64,000 nucleotides of DNA from positions 3,100,001 through 3,164,000 of the forward strand of contig NZ_CP107772.1 in assembly GCF_036345155.1 (NCBI RefSeq), in the 5' to 3' direction. Source of the DNA: Streptomyces sp. NBC_00582. Its GTDB lineage: Bacteria > Actinomycetota > Actinomycetes > Streptomycetales > Streptomycetaceae. Of this stretch, positions 53,309 to 62,297 are shown in pieces. The notes beneath the pieces were generated by a model. The model saw only the letters and a list, made by a program, of their open reading frames with translations, was not told the origin of the DNA and made no database searches. Both the position numbers and the translations under genes were made by a program. Within the stretch, counting starts at the first letter, position 1; the number at the start of each line of letters is the position of its first letter.

Positions 53309-55243
53309 ATGTGTGGCATCGCAGGAGCTTACCGATGGCCGGACGGGAAGGCCGTGACCGACCGGCTCACCGATACCCTCGCCCACCGCGGTCCGGACGG
53401 GGCGGGCCGGTACAGCCACCCCGCCGGTGACGGCGAAGTGCACCTCGGGCACCGCCGGCTGGCCATCATCGACCTGTCCGACACCGGCGCCCAGCCGATG
53501 GTCTCGGACGGCCTCGTCCTGACGTACAACGGCGAGCTGTACAACGCGCCCGAACTGCGTGCCGAACTGGCGGCCGCCGGGGTGCGCTTCCGCGGTACCT
53601 CCGACACCGAGGTGCTGCTCGAGGCCTGGCGGCGCTGGGGCACGGACTGCCTGCCCCGGCTGCGCGGCATGTTCGCGTTCGGGATCTTCGACGAGCGCAC
53701 CGGTGAGCTGGTGCTCGCCCGCGACCAGCTCGGCATCAAGCCGCTGTTCCTGCTGCGGCGCGGCGAGGGTCTGGTGTTCGCCTCCGAGCTGAAGGCGCTC
53801 GCCGCCGTGACCGGCGGCGGGCTGGAGGTGGACCACGCCGCGCTGGTGGCCTCGCTCCTCTACTACTGGGTGCCGGACTCGCGGTGCGCGTTCCGCGAGG
53901 CGGAGAAGCTGCCGCCGGGGAGCTGGCTGCGGTGCCGGCCCGACGGCCGGGTGGAACGCGGCCGGTTCTGGAACCTCAAGGACGTCGCCGCCGAGGGCCG
54001 GGAGCGGGCCCGGGCCGGTGAACTGCCGGACCTGGCGGCCGTCGTCGAGGAGTCGACCCGGCGCCATCTGCTCTCCGACGTCCCCGTGGCGACCTTCCTC
54101 TCCGGCGGCCTCGACTCCAGCTACCTGACCGCGCTGGCGGCGCGCGAGCGGCCCGGGATCTCCGCCTACACGATCGGGTTCCGCGCCGAGGACGCCCGGT
54201 TCGAGGCGATGCCGGACGACCTGCGCTACGCCCGGCAGGTGGCCGAGCGGTTCGGCGTCGACCTGCACGAGATCGAGATCGCCCCGAACGTGCTCGACCT
54301 GCTGCCGCAGATGACGTACAGCCTGGACGAGCCGATCGGCGACCCCGCCGCGATCAACACCTTCCTGATCTGCTCGGCCGCCCGGGAGGCCGGGGTCAAG
54401 GTGATGCTCTCCGGGATGGGCGCCGACGAGTTGTTCGCCGGGTACCGCAAGCACCTGGCCAACCTGATCGCGCTGCGCTACCAGCGGGTCCCGCGGCCCC
54501 TGCGGCGCGGGGTGTCCGGTGTCGTGGACCGGCTGCCGGTGGCCACCTCCCGCCGGGGCCTGAGGTCGGTGCGCTTCGCGAAGCGGTTCCTCTCCTTCGC
54601 CGATCTGCCGGAGGAGACCGCGTTCCGGCGCAGCTACACCATGTACGACCAGGACGAGTTGCTCGCCCTGATCGATCCGGACCTGGCCGGGACGGTCGAG
54701 GACGTGCTGACCGAGCACGCGGACGTCTACCAGGACAACGAGCTCGACGACTTCGTCAACCGCATGTGCCTGGGCGACGCCCGGATGTTCCTGCCGGGCC
54801 TCAACCTCGCCTACACCGACCGGTCGAGCATGGCCGCGTCGACCGAGGTGCGGGTGCCGTATGTGGACGTCGAGGTGGTCAGGGCGGCGTTCGCGGTGCC
54901 CGGCGATCGCAAGATCGTCGGTCGGCAGGGCAAGGCGGTCCTCAAGGAGGCGGCCACCTCCATCCTGCCCCGGGAGATCGTGTACCGGCCCAAGGGCCTG
55001 TTCAGCGCCCCGCTGCGGGCCTGGATGAGCCGGGACCTGGCGCCGCTGGTGCGCGAGGTGGTCAACGACGGCGAGCTCGTCCGCTCGGGGTTCCTGCGCC
55101 GCGACGCGCTGGCGCGGATGGTCGCCGAGGACGCCGCCGGACAGCAGGACTTCTCCAAGCATCTGTGGCATGTGCTGACCCTCGAGTACTGGTACCGCGA
55201 CGCGACCTCCGGGTCCGGCCAGAGCACTCGGCTGACGGCTTAG
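53309..55243 (+). CDS. Asparagine synthase-like glutamine amidotransferase
   Basis: A 644-aa AsnB-type enzyme. Met-Cys2 (MCGIAGAYRW) gives the class II glutaminase nucleophile; RGPDGAG, LGHRRLAIIDLS and NGELYN complete that domain. The synthetase domain has the PP-loop SGGLDSS and GMGADELFAGY. In an exopolysaccharide operon next to a uronate-forming dehydrogenase it may amidate a uronic acid (as proposed for WbpS in Pseudomonas O-antigens) rather than make asparagine. ATG at 53309, 3 bp after the preceding stop. Confidence 0.92.
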   Translation: MCGIAGAYRWPDGKAVTDRLTDTLAHRGPDGAGRYSHPAGDGEVHLGHRRLAIIDLSDTGAQPMVSDGLVLTYNGELYNAPELRAELAAAGVRFRGTSDTEVLLEAWRRWGTDCLPRLRGMFAFGIFDERTGELVLARDQLGIKPLFLLRRGEGLVFASELKALAAVTGGGLEVDHAALVASLLYYWVPDSRCAFREAEKLPPGSWLRCRPDGRVERGRFWNLKDVAAEGRERARAGELPDLAAVVEESTRRHLLSDVPVATFLSGGLDSSYLTALAARERPGISAYTIGFRAEDARFEAMPDDLRYARQVAERFGVDLHEIEIAPNVLDLLPQMTYSLDEPIGDPAAINTFLICSAAREAGVKVMLSGMGADELFAGYRKHLANLIALRYQRVPRPLRRGVSGVVDRLPVATSRRGLRSVRFAKRFLSFADLPEETAFRRSYTMYDQDELLALIDPDLAGTVEDVLTEHADVYQDNELDDFVNRMCLGDARMFLPGLNLAYTDRSSMAASTEVRVPYVDVEVVRAAFAVPGDRKIVGRQGKAVLKEAATSILPREIVYRPKGLFSAPLRAWMSRDLAPLVREVVNDGELVRSGFLRRDALARMVAEDAAGQQDFSKHLWHVLTLEYWYRDATSGSGQSTRLTA

Positions 55244-55259
55244 GAATCAGGGGACTTCG

Positions 55260-57440
55260 GTGAAACAGGTCGTACAGAACTACAAGAGCGGCGAGCTGGC
55301 GGTGCTCGACGTGCCGGTGCCGGGCTGCAAGCCGGGCGGTGTGCTGGTCCGCAGCGCCTTCTCGCTGATCTCCACCGGCACCGAGATGATGAAGGTGTCC
55401 GAGGCCGGCATGTCGATGCTGGGCAAGGCCCGGTCCCGCCCCGACCAGGTGGCCAAGGTCATGCAGAGCGTGGCCACCAACGGGGTGCCCGCCACCTACC
55501 GCAAGGTGATGGGCAAGCTGGACTCCTACACGCCGCTCGGCTACTCGCTGTGCGGGGTGGTCGAGCAGGTCGGCGCCGGGATCGACGACGTGAAGGTCGG
55601 CGACCTCGTGGCCTGCGCCGGCAACGAGCACGCCCTGCACGCCGAGCTGAACTGGGTGCCGAAGAACCTCTACGCCCCGGTGCCGGACGGCCTCGCGCCG
55701 CGGCACGCGGCCTTCGGCACCGTCGGGTCGATCGCGATGCAGGGCGTCCGCCAGGGCGAACCGCAGCTCGGCGAGACAGCGCTGGTCATCGGCCTCGGCC
55801 TGATCGGGCAGCTGGTGGTGCAGCTCCTGGCCGCCTCGGGGGTCCGTGTCGTCGGCGCCGATCCCGACCCGGCGCGCTGCGAACTCGCCGAGCGCCTGGG
55901 CGCCGCGGCCGCCGGCGACCCCTCGTCCGCGGCCGTGGAAGCCGCCGTCGCCGAACTCACCGACGGTCACGGCGTCGACCAGGTGTACCTGGCCGCCGGC
56001 GGCGGCAGCAACCAGCCCGTCGAGCTGGCCGCCCGGCTGTGCCGGGACCGCGGCCGGGTGGTGGACATCGGCAAGTGCCGCCTGGACCTGCCGTGGAACG
56101 CGTACTACGAGAAGGAACTCGACGTCCGCTTCTCCCGCAGCTACGGCCCCGGGCGCTACGACCCGGAGTACGAACTCGAAGGCCGCGACTACCCCATCGG
56201 CTACGTCCGCTGGACCGAGCGCCGCAACCTGGCCTGCTTCCTCGATCTCATGGCCCGCGGGAAGGTCGACGTGGAGCCTCTGGTCTCCCACGTCGCCGAC
56301 TTCGACGACGCCGTGGAGACGTACCGGCGGCTGAAGGACGGCGAGCTGAAGGCCGTGGCCGTGCTGTTCCGCTACCCCGAACCGACGGAAGGGGCGGCGG
56401 AAGCCAAGGCTCCGTCGGTGGCCGTGCCCGCGGTGAAGGCGAAGCCGAGCCCGGCCCGGGCGGCCAGGACGCCGGTACGTCTGGCGTTCGTGGGCGCGGG
56501 CAACTACGCGACGTCGATGCTGCTGCCGCACCTCGCCCGGCGCGAGGGCGTCGAGCTGGCGACCGTCGTCACCACGACGGCGCTGTCCGCGGCCAACGCG
56601 CAGCGCAAGTTCGGCTTCGCCGGGGCGACCACCGATCTCGACGGCGTGCTCGGCGACAAGTCCATCGACGCGGTGTTCGTCGTCACCCGGCACAGCACTC
56701 ACGCCGACCTGACCCGCAAGGCCCTCCTGGCCGGCAAGACGGTGTTCGTGGAGAAGCCGCTGGCGCTCACCGAGGACGAGCTGGCCGGGGTGCTCGCGGC
56801 GGTCGAGGAGTCCGGCAACGACCGGTTGCAGGTCGGCTTCAACCGCCGCTTCGCCCCGCTGCTCCAGGAGGCCAGGAAGCGCTTCGGAGCCCGGACCGGT
56901 CCGGCGAACCTGCGCTACCTGGTCAACGCGGGCCGCCTCGACCACGGCAGCTGGTACCTCCAACAGGGCTCCGAGGGCTCGCGGTTCGTGGGCGAGGGCG
57001 GCCACTTCATCGACACGGCGAGCTGGCTGCTCGACGCCGACCCGGTCTCGGTCTACGCGACCGCCACCTCCGGCAACGAGGACCTCCAGGTCGTGCTGCG
57101 CTACCCGGACGGCTCCACCGCCACCATCAGCTACGTCACCACCGGCCCGTCCGGCTTCCCCAAGGAGACGCTGGACCTGGTCGCCGACGGTCGCGCGCTG
57201 CGGCTCGACGACTTCGTGCGGGCCTCGGTGTACGGCCGTGACAAGTGGGTCAGTTCACGGCTGCCCAAGGCCCGGGACAAGGGGCAGAACGCCGAACTGG
57301 CCGCGTTCGTCAAGGCGGTCCGCGGCGGCGGTCCGATGCCGGTGCCGCTGGAGTCGCTGGTCGCCACCACGGCGGCCACCCTCGCCGTGCAGGCCGGCCT
57401 GGCCGGCGGTGCGCCGGTGACCTTGGCGAGGGCGCGATGA
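55260..57440 (+). CDS. Bi-domain oxidoreductase: Zn-type dehydrogenase fused to Gfo/Idh/MocA
   Basis: A 726-aa fusion. Residues ~1-370 form an MDR alcohol-dehydrogenase-like domain (SLISTGTEMMKVSE; ALVIGLGLIGQLVVQLLAASG) that lacks the usual catalytic G-H-E zinc site. A Pro/Ala-rich linker (~380-400) leads to a Gfo/Idh/MocA domain (VRLAFVGAGNYATSMLLPHLARREGVEL; VFVEKPLALTEDEL). This architecture recurs in polysaccharide loci beside heparinase-like genes and probably oxidises or epimerises a sugar. GTG at 55260; its stop overlaps the next ATG by 4 bp. Confidence 0.9.
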   Translation: MKQVVQNYKSGELAVLDVPVPGCKPGGVLVRSAFSLISTGTEMMKVSEAGMSMLGKARSRPDQVAKVMQSVATNGVPATYRKVMGKLDSYTPLGYSLCGVVEQVGAGIDDVKVGDLVACAGNEHALHAELNWVPKNLYAPVPDGLAPRHAAFGTVGSIAMQGVRQGEPQLGETALVIGLGLIGQLVVQLLAASGVRVVGADPDPARCELAERLGAAAAGDPSSAAVEAAVAELTDGHGVDQVYLAAGGGSNQPVELAARLCRDRGRVVDIGKCRLDLPWNAYYEKELDVRFSRSYGPGRYDPEYELEGRDYPIGYVRWTERRNLACFLDLMARGKVDVEPLVSHVADFDDAVETYRRLKDGELKAVAVLFRYPEPTEGAAEAKAPSVAVPAVKAKPSPARAARTPVRLAFVGAGNYATSMLLPHLARREGVELATVVTTTALSAANAQRKFGFAGATTDLDGVLGDKSIDAVFVVTRHSTHADLTRKALLAGKTVFVEKPLALTEDELAGVLAAVEESGNDRLQVGFNRRFAPLLQEARKRFGARTGPANLRYLVNAGRLDHGSWYLQQGSEGSRFVGEGGHFIDTASWLLDADPVSVYATATSGNEDLQVVLRYPDGSTATISYVTTGPSGFPKETLDLVADGRALRLDDFVRASVYGRDKWVSSRLPKARDKGQNAELAAFVKAVRGGGPMPVPLESLVATTAATLAVQAGLAGGAPVTLARAR

Positions 57441-59380
57441 CCATGAGCGCGGGCTGGTACCTCCGGCGGCTGTCCCGGATGGGACCGCAGGAGGTCGCCG
57501 GCCGGCTGGGTGACACGGTGCGCAGACGACGGTGGCGGTCGGCGCCGCCCGCCTGCCCGAGCGTGACCGGCGCCCGGTTCACCGCGGTGCTGCCCGCCGG
57601 GACCATCGGCGCCGTACCCTCGGACGCCGCGAAGCGTCTCGTCGCCGAGGCGGACCGGCTGATGGACGGGCACGCCGAGTTCTTCGGCGTGGTCCGCGAC
57701 GACCTGGCCGACCCGGACTGGTGGCGCGACCCCAAGACCGGGCGCCGGGCCCCCTCGGGCTACGCGTTCGACGTGCCGTACCGCAGTGAGGACGCGGTCG
57801 GGGACATCAAGCAGATCTGGGAGCCGTCCCGGCACCAGTACCTCACCCAGCTCGCCGCCGCCTACGCGATCACCGGGGACGAGCGGTACGCCGAGCGCGT
57901 CGCCGAGCATCTGCGGTCGTGGTGGGCGGCCAACCCGCCGCTGCAGGGCGTCCACTGGATCAGCGGCATCGAGCTGGGCATCCGGCTGCTGTCCTGGGTG
58001 TGGGTCCGCCGACTGCTCGACGGCTGGCCGGGCGCGGCCGGCCTGTTCGAGGACAACCCGGTGGCGGTGAACCAGATCTGGCACCACCAGCGCTGGCTGG
58101 CGGCCTTCCCCAGCCGGGGCTCCTCGGCGAACAACCACGTCATCGCCGAGACCGCCGGGCAGTTGGCGGCGGCCTGCGCGTTCGACTGGTTCCCCGCCTC
58201 GGCGCGCTGGCGGGACGACGCGCTGCGCTCGCTGGATCGGCACCTGCGCGGCAACACCTACGGCTCCGGCCTCAACCGCGAGCTGGCCACCGAGTACCAC
58301 GGCCTCGTCCTGGAGCTCGGCCTGGCCGCGCTGGCCGAGGCCGACGCCGCCGGCGTACCGGTCCCGGCGACCCTCCGGCTGGTGCTGCTGCGCATGACCG
58401 ACGCGCTCGCGGCCGTCGTGGACAACCGGCTCCGGCCGCCGCGCCAGGGGGACGCGGACGACGGGCACGGTCTGATCCTGGACGGCGTGGGCACCGACCG
58501 CTGGGGCTCACTGCTGGCCACCGGGGACGCCGTGTTCGGCCGGCTCGACTGGTGGCCGGAGGTGACCGGCACCGATGTGCGCACCCCGCTGCTGACAGCG
58601 CTCGTGAAACCCACGCAACCGTCCCTGACCCGTCCGGCGAGCCGGCCCGCCCACTTCGCCGACGCGGGGCTCACGATCCTGCGCGGCCCGGGCGAGATCT
58701 GGTGCCGCTGCGACGGCGGTCCGCACGGCTTCCTGTCCATCGCCGCGCACGCGCACGCGGACGCGCTGTCGGTGGAGGTCCGGCACGACGGGGTCGACGT
58801 GCTCGCCGACCCGGGCACGTACTGCTACCACGGGCAGCCCGAGTGGCGGCGGTACTTCCGGTCGACCCTCGGCCACAACACCCTCCGGCTGGACGGCGAT
58901 GACCAGTCCGTCTCCGGCGGCCCGTTCCTGTGGACCCGGCAGGCCCGCAGCCGCGTCCTGGTCGCGGACACCTCCGACGAGCAGGGGGCCCGCTGGTGCG
59001 CCGAGCACGACGGTTACCGGCCCTCCGTGCACCGCCGCCGGGTGGAGCTGACGGCCGGGAGCCGGGAGCTGAGGGTGGTCGACGAGGTGCGCGGCCCGCA
59101 CCGCAGTGTGCAGGTGGCGTTCCACCTCGGCCCGGCGATCACCGCGGACCTGGTGGGGAACCGGGCGGTGCTCACCTGGACCAGGGACGGCGAGGACCGC
59201 TCCGCGACGCTCGACCTGCCCGGGGAGCTGTCCTGGCGGGCCCATCGCGGGGAGACCGACCCGCCGCTGGGCTGGTACTCCGCCGGCTTCGGCCGCAAGG
59301 AACCCGCCACCACGCTGGTCGGCACCGGTGTCGCCGACGGCGTGGGGGACTTCACCACCGTACTCAGGTTCCACGGCTAG
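57437..59380 (+). CDS. Alginate lyase/heparinase II/III-family protein
   Basis: A 647-aa polysaccharide lyase-like protein. The N-terminal alpha/alpha-toroid (residues ~90-350) contains HWISGIELGIRLLSWVW and the catalytic-type SSANNHVIAETAGQL, with NRELATEYHGLVLELG; the C-terminal heparinase II/III beta-sandwich includes FLSIAAHAHADALSVEV and DPGTYCYHGQPEWRRYFRSTLGHNTL. Such enzymes cleave uronate linkages by beta-elimination. It has no signal peptide, so it would act inside the cell or be exported otherwise. ATG overlaps the preceding stop. Confidence 0.88.
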   Translation: MTMSAGWYLRRLSRMGPQEVAGRLGDTVRRRRWRSAPPACPSVTGARFTAVLPAGTIGAVPSDAAKRLVAEADRLMDGHAEFFGVVRDDLADPDWWRDPKTGRRAPSGYAFDVPYRSEDAVGDIKQIWEPSRHQYLTQLAAAYAITGDERYAERVAEHLRSWWAANPPLQGVHWISGIELGIRLLSWVWVRRLLDGWPGAAGLFEDNPVAVNQIWHHQRWLAAFPSRGSSANNHVIAETAGQLAAACAFDWFPASARWRDDALRSLDRHLRGNTYGSGLNRELATEYHGLVLELGLAALAEADAAGVPVPATLRLVLLRMTDALAAVVDNRLRPPRQGDADDGHGLILDGVGTDRWGSLLATGDAVFGRLDWWPEVTGTDVRTPLLTALVKPTQPSLTRPASRPAHFADAGLTILRGPGEIWCRCDGGPHGFLSIAAHAHADALSVEVRHDGVDVLADPGTYCYHGQPEWRRYFRSTLGHNTLRLDGDDQSVSGGPFLWTRQARSRVLVADTSDEQGARWCAEHDGYRPSVHRRRVELTAGSRELRVVDEVRGPHRSVQVAFHLGPAITADLVGNRAVLTWTRDGEDRSATLDLPGELSWRAHRGETDPPLGWYSAGFGRKEPATTLVGTGVADGVGDFTTVLRFHG

Positions 59381-59390
59381 GGGGCTTTTG

Positions 59391-61061
59391 ATGGATCTCC
59401 GTGCGGGAAGGAGCGCCCGCCACGTACCGGCCGCGGACCGTGCTCGGTCCCTGCCCGGCTCGAGCGGGGCCCAGAACCCGGGGGCGCGTGCGGGACGTCG
59501 CGACGCCGCGGAGATCCGTCGTGGACCGCTGGGGAGAGGACGGGCAAGGCGCGCCTGGCGGCAGTGGGCGTGGCCGGCGGCGGCGCTGGCCCTGCTGGCG
59601 GCGACCGGTTGCGAGAGCGGCACGACGGACGCGGCGCCGAAGCCGACCGCCGCGCCCTCCACGTCCGCCGCGCGTGTGTGCGCCACACCCCCGGCCGGGC
59701 CGGCGAAGGCGCCGGCGGGCGCGGTGACCGTCGACCCGGCGGTGCCCGGCGACCTGGCCGCGAAGACCGAGAGCAGCCCGGCGCACACCACCTTCTGGCT
59801 GCGGCCGGGCAAGCACACCCTCATGTCGGACCGCTACGACCAGGTGATCCCCAAGGAGGGGGACGTCTATCTGGGCGCGCCGGGCGCGGTGCTCGACGGC
59901 CGCAGGAGCAACCAGTACGCGTTCGGCGGCACCGCCCCTGACGTCACGATCCGCTACCTGACCGTGCAGGGGTTCGAGGCGCCCCGGGACGAGGGCGTGA
60001 TCAACCACGACTCGGCCGACGGCTGGAGGATCGAGCACGCGCGGATCCAGAACAACTCCGGCGCCGGGCTGATGGCCGGCGCCCGCCAGCAGGTCCGCGC
60101 GAGCTGTCTGCGCGCCAACGGCCAGTACGGCATGAACGCGTACAAGGGCGGCGACGGTATCCGCGGCCTGGTGGTCGAGGGCAACGAGATCGTGGGCAAC
60201 AACACGGACGACTGGGAGCGGAAGCGGCCGGCCTGCGGCTGCAGCGGAGGCGTCAAGTTCTGGGCCGTCGACGGCGCCGACATCCGCGGCAACTGGGTGC
60301 ACGACAACCGCGGAACCGGGTTGTGGGCGGACACCAACAACAACGACTTCCTCATCGAGGACAACCTGATCGAGGACAACGACGGTGCCGCGCTGATCTA
60401 CGAGATCAGCTACAACGCGATCATCCGGATGAACACGATCCGGCGGAACAACTGGGTCGAGGGTCGCGACAACGCCGCCGGCGGCGACACCTTCCCGTTC
60501 GCGACCGTCTACCTCTCCGAGTCCGGCGGCGAACCGCGGATCCGGGCCCGCACGGACAAGATCGACATCTACCGGAACGTGCTGGAGAACAACTGGTCCG
60601 GGATCACCCTGTGGGAGAACGCCGACCGGTTCTGCAACAGCCCGGCCAACACCTCGTCCGGTGACTGCACGTTGCTGGTGAAGAACACCGACCGCTGCGT
60701 GCAGCCGGCGATCGCCAAGGCACCGCTCTACTCCGACTGCCGGTGGAAGACCCAGCGGGTGGACATCCACGACAACCGCTTCGTACTGGACAAGTCCGTC
60801 GTCGACTGCACGGTGATGTGCGACCGGATGGCGGTGCTGTCCAACTACGGCACCTATCCGGACTGGTCGCCGTACCAGGGCGAGCGGGTGGCCCTGGCGA
60901 TCACCAGCGAGCAGCACAACCGCTGGCACGACAACGTCTACGTCGGACCGTGGACCTTCGTCGTCCACGACGCGAGCCGGACGGTCGGCTTCAAGCAGTG
61001 GCGGCACGCGCCGTACCGGCAGGACGCGGGGAGCACCCTCCGCGCAGGGGGCGGTGGTTGA
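59391..61061 (+). CDS. Right-handed beta-helix lipoprotein
   Basis: A 556-aa predicted lipoprotein. A long basic N-terminal leader (~55 residues) precedes WPAAALALLAATGC (lipobox ATGC, Cys about 74), a Thr/Ala/Pro linker, and a parallel beta-helix from ~140 to 500 with repeated N-x-I/V-x-x-N turns (EGNEIVGNNTDDW, GNWVHDNRGTGLW, EDNLIEDNDGAALIY, MNTIRRNNWVEG). Several Cys residues (CGCSGG; NSPANTSSGDC) suggest disulfides. In this operon it is the candidate extracytoplasmic polymer-modifying or lyase enzyme, by analogy with AlgG-type epimerases; no catalytic residue assignment is possible by eye. SD is weak (GGGG). Confidence 0.82.
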   Translation: MDLRAGRSARHVPAADRARSLPGSSGAQNPGARAGRRDAAEIRRGPLGRGRARRAWRQWAWPAAALALLAATGCESGTTDAAPKPTAAPSTSAARVCATPPAGPAKAPAGAVTVDPAVPGDLAAKTESSPAHTTFWLRPGKHTLMSDRYDQVIPKEGDVYLGAPGAVLDGRRSNQYAFGGTAPDVTIRYLTVQGFEAPRDEGVINHDSADGWRIEHARIQNNSGAGLMAGARQQVRASCLRANGQYGMNAYKGGDGIRGLVVEGNEIVGNNTDDWERKRPACGCSGGVKFWAVDGADIRGNWVHDNRGTGLWADTNNNDFLIEDNLIEDNDGAALIYEISYNAIIRMNTIRRNNWVEGRDNAAGGDTFPFATVYLSESGGEPRIRARTDKIDIYRNVLENNWSGITLWENADRFCNSPANTSSGDCTLLVKNTDRCVQPAIAKAPLYSDCRWKTQRVDIHDNRFVLDKSVVDCTVMCDRMAVLSNYGTYPDWSPYQGERVALAITSEQHNRWHDNVYVGPWTFVVHDASRTVGFKQWRHAPYRQDAGSTLRAGGGG

Positions 61062-61062
61062 G

Positions 61063-62295
61063 ATGGGCACGAACCACACGTCGAGGATCGTCGGGGTGGT
61101 CTGGGGGCTGCTCGTCCTCAACACCCTCGGCTCCACCGGGGCGCGGACCATCGTCCCACTGCCGCGCTCCCTCATCCAGATGGTCACGATGGGCTCGCTG
61201 GTCGCCGCGTTCGCGCTGGCGCTCGTGGTCAATCCCCGCGTGCGCATCCGGGCCAGCGCCTACGTGTTCCTGCTCACCCTGCTGCTGGTGCCGAGCCTGA
61301 TCTCCAGCGTGGACCAGGGGGCCGGGTTCGGCGCGCTGTTCCGCTGCGCCCGGCTGGCGCTCTTCATCGGCACGCTCTGGCTGCTCAGCCGCTGGTGGGA
61401 CGGCGGCACGACGTTCGTCCGGCACCACATCCGGATGTACTTCGCGGTGCTCGGGACGGTGGCCGCCGGCCTGGTCGTCTCACCGGGCACCGCCCTGTCC
61501 GGGGAATACGGCGGGCGGCTGGTCGGCGTGTTGTGGCCGCTCACCCCGCCGCAGATCGGACAGTACGCCGCGGTGATCATCGGGCTCACCGTGCTGCTGC
61601 TCATGGGCCGCCGGACGGACCGGACCAGCGCGGCGGTGGTCATCGTGCCCTCCCTCGCCCTGCTCGTGCTGACCCATACCCGGACGGCCACCCTCGGCCT
61701 GCTCGTCGGGCTGGTGCTGGCGATCGGTTCGCTCATCCTGACCAGCGCCGCCGCCCGCCGGTTCTTCACCTGGGCGGTGCTGTGCGCGACGGTGGCCGCG
61801 GTGGTGTTCAGCTCCGCGCTCCAGGCGTGGTTCCTGCGCGGGCAGAGCCAGGAGAACTTCGCCAGCCTCACCGGCCGGGCCAAGGTCTGGCACGCCCTGC
61901 TGGCGGCACCCCGGACGACCTCGCAGTACCTGTTCGGCATGGGCTTGGGCGACAAGTCGTTCGACGGGCTCCCGATCGACAACAGCTGGCTGGCCGTCTT
62001 CAACGAGCAGGGTGTGACCGGCATCGCCCTGGTGGCGGCGATCATCGTCGTGCTGGGCGGCGTCGCGCTGCTGCGGCCGCCGTCGCTGTCGAGGGCCTGC
62101 GCGATCTTCCTGATCAGCTACTGCGGGATCGCGTCGTACACCGAGGCCGGGCTGGGCGACGCCTCGCCCTATCTGCTGCATCTGGCCCTCGCCGCCTCGC
62201 TGCTGGCGACTCCTGCCGAAGCCGCTCCCCTTTCGACGCCCGTAGTCCCACGTCAACGCATCCCGCGATGGGCCCAGAGATCGGAGGTGAGCTGA
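61063..62295 (+). CDS. Wzy/O-antigen ligase-like polymerase
   Basis: A 410-aa polytopic protein with about 10-12 transmembrane segments. The large extracytoplasmic loop with RTATLGLLVGLVLAIG preceded by the T-H-T-R-T motif, and later LFGMGLGDKSFDGLPIDNSWLAVFNEQGVTG, match the O-antigen ligase/Wzy family (PF04932-like), in which R and H residues near the loop are catalytic. It probably polymerises repeat units on the outer face of the membrane. A GTG at 61054 would add three residues and is also possible. Confidence 0.87.
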   Translation: MGTNHTSRIVGVVWGLLVLNTLGSTGARTIVPLPRSLIQMVTMGSLVAAFALALVVNPRVRIRASAYVFLLTLLLVPSLISSVDQGAGFGALFRCARLALFIGTLWLLSRWWDGGTTFVRHHIRMYFAVLGTVAAGLVVSPGTALSGEYGGRLVGVLWPLTPPQIGQYAAVIIGLTVLLLMGRRTDRTSAAVVIVPSLALLVLTHTRTATLGLLVGLVLAIGSLILTSAAARRFFTWAVLCATVAAVVFSSALQAWFLRGQSQENFASLTGRAKVWHALLAAPRTTSQYLFGMGLGDKSFDGLPIDNSWLAVFNEQGVTGIALVAAIIVVLGGVALLRPPSLSRACAIFLISYCGIASYTEAGLGDASPYLLHLALAASLLATPAEAAPLSTPVVPRQRIPRWAQRSEVS

Positions 62296-62297
62296 GC

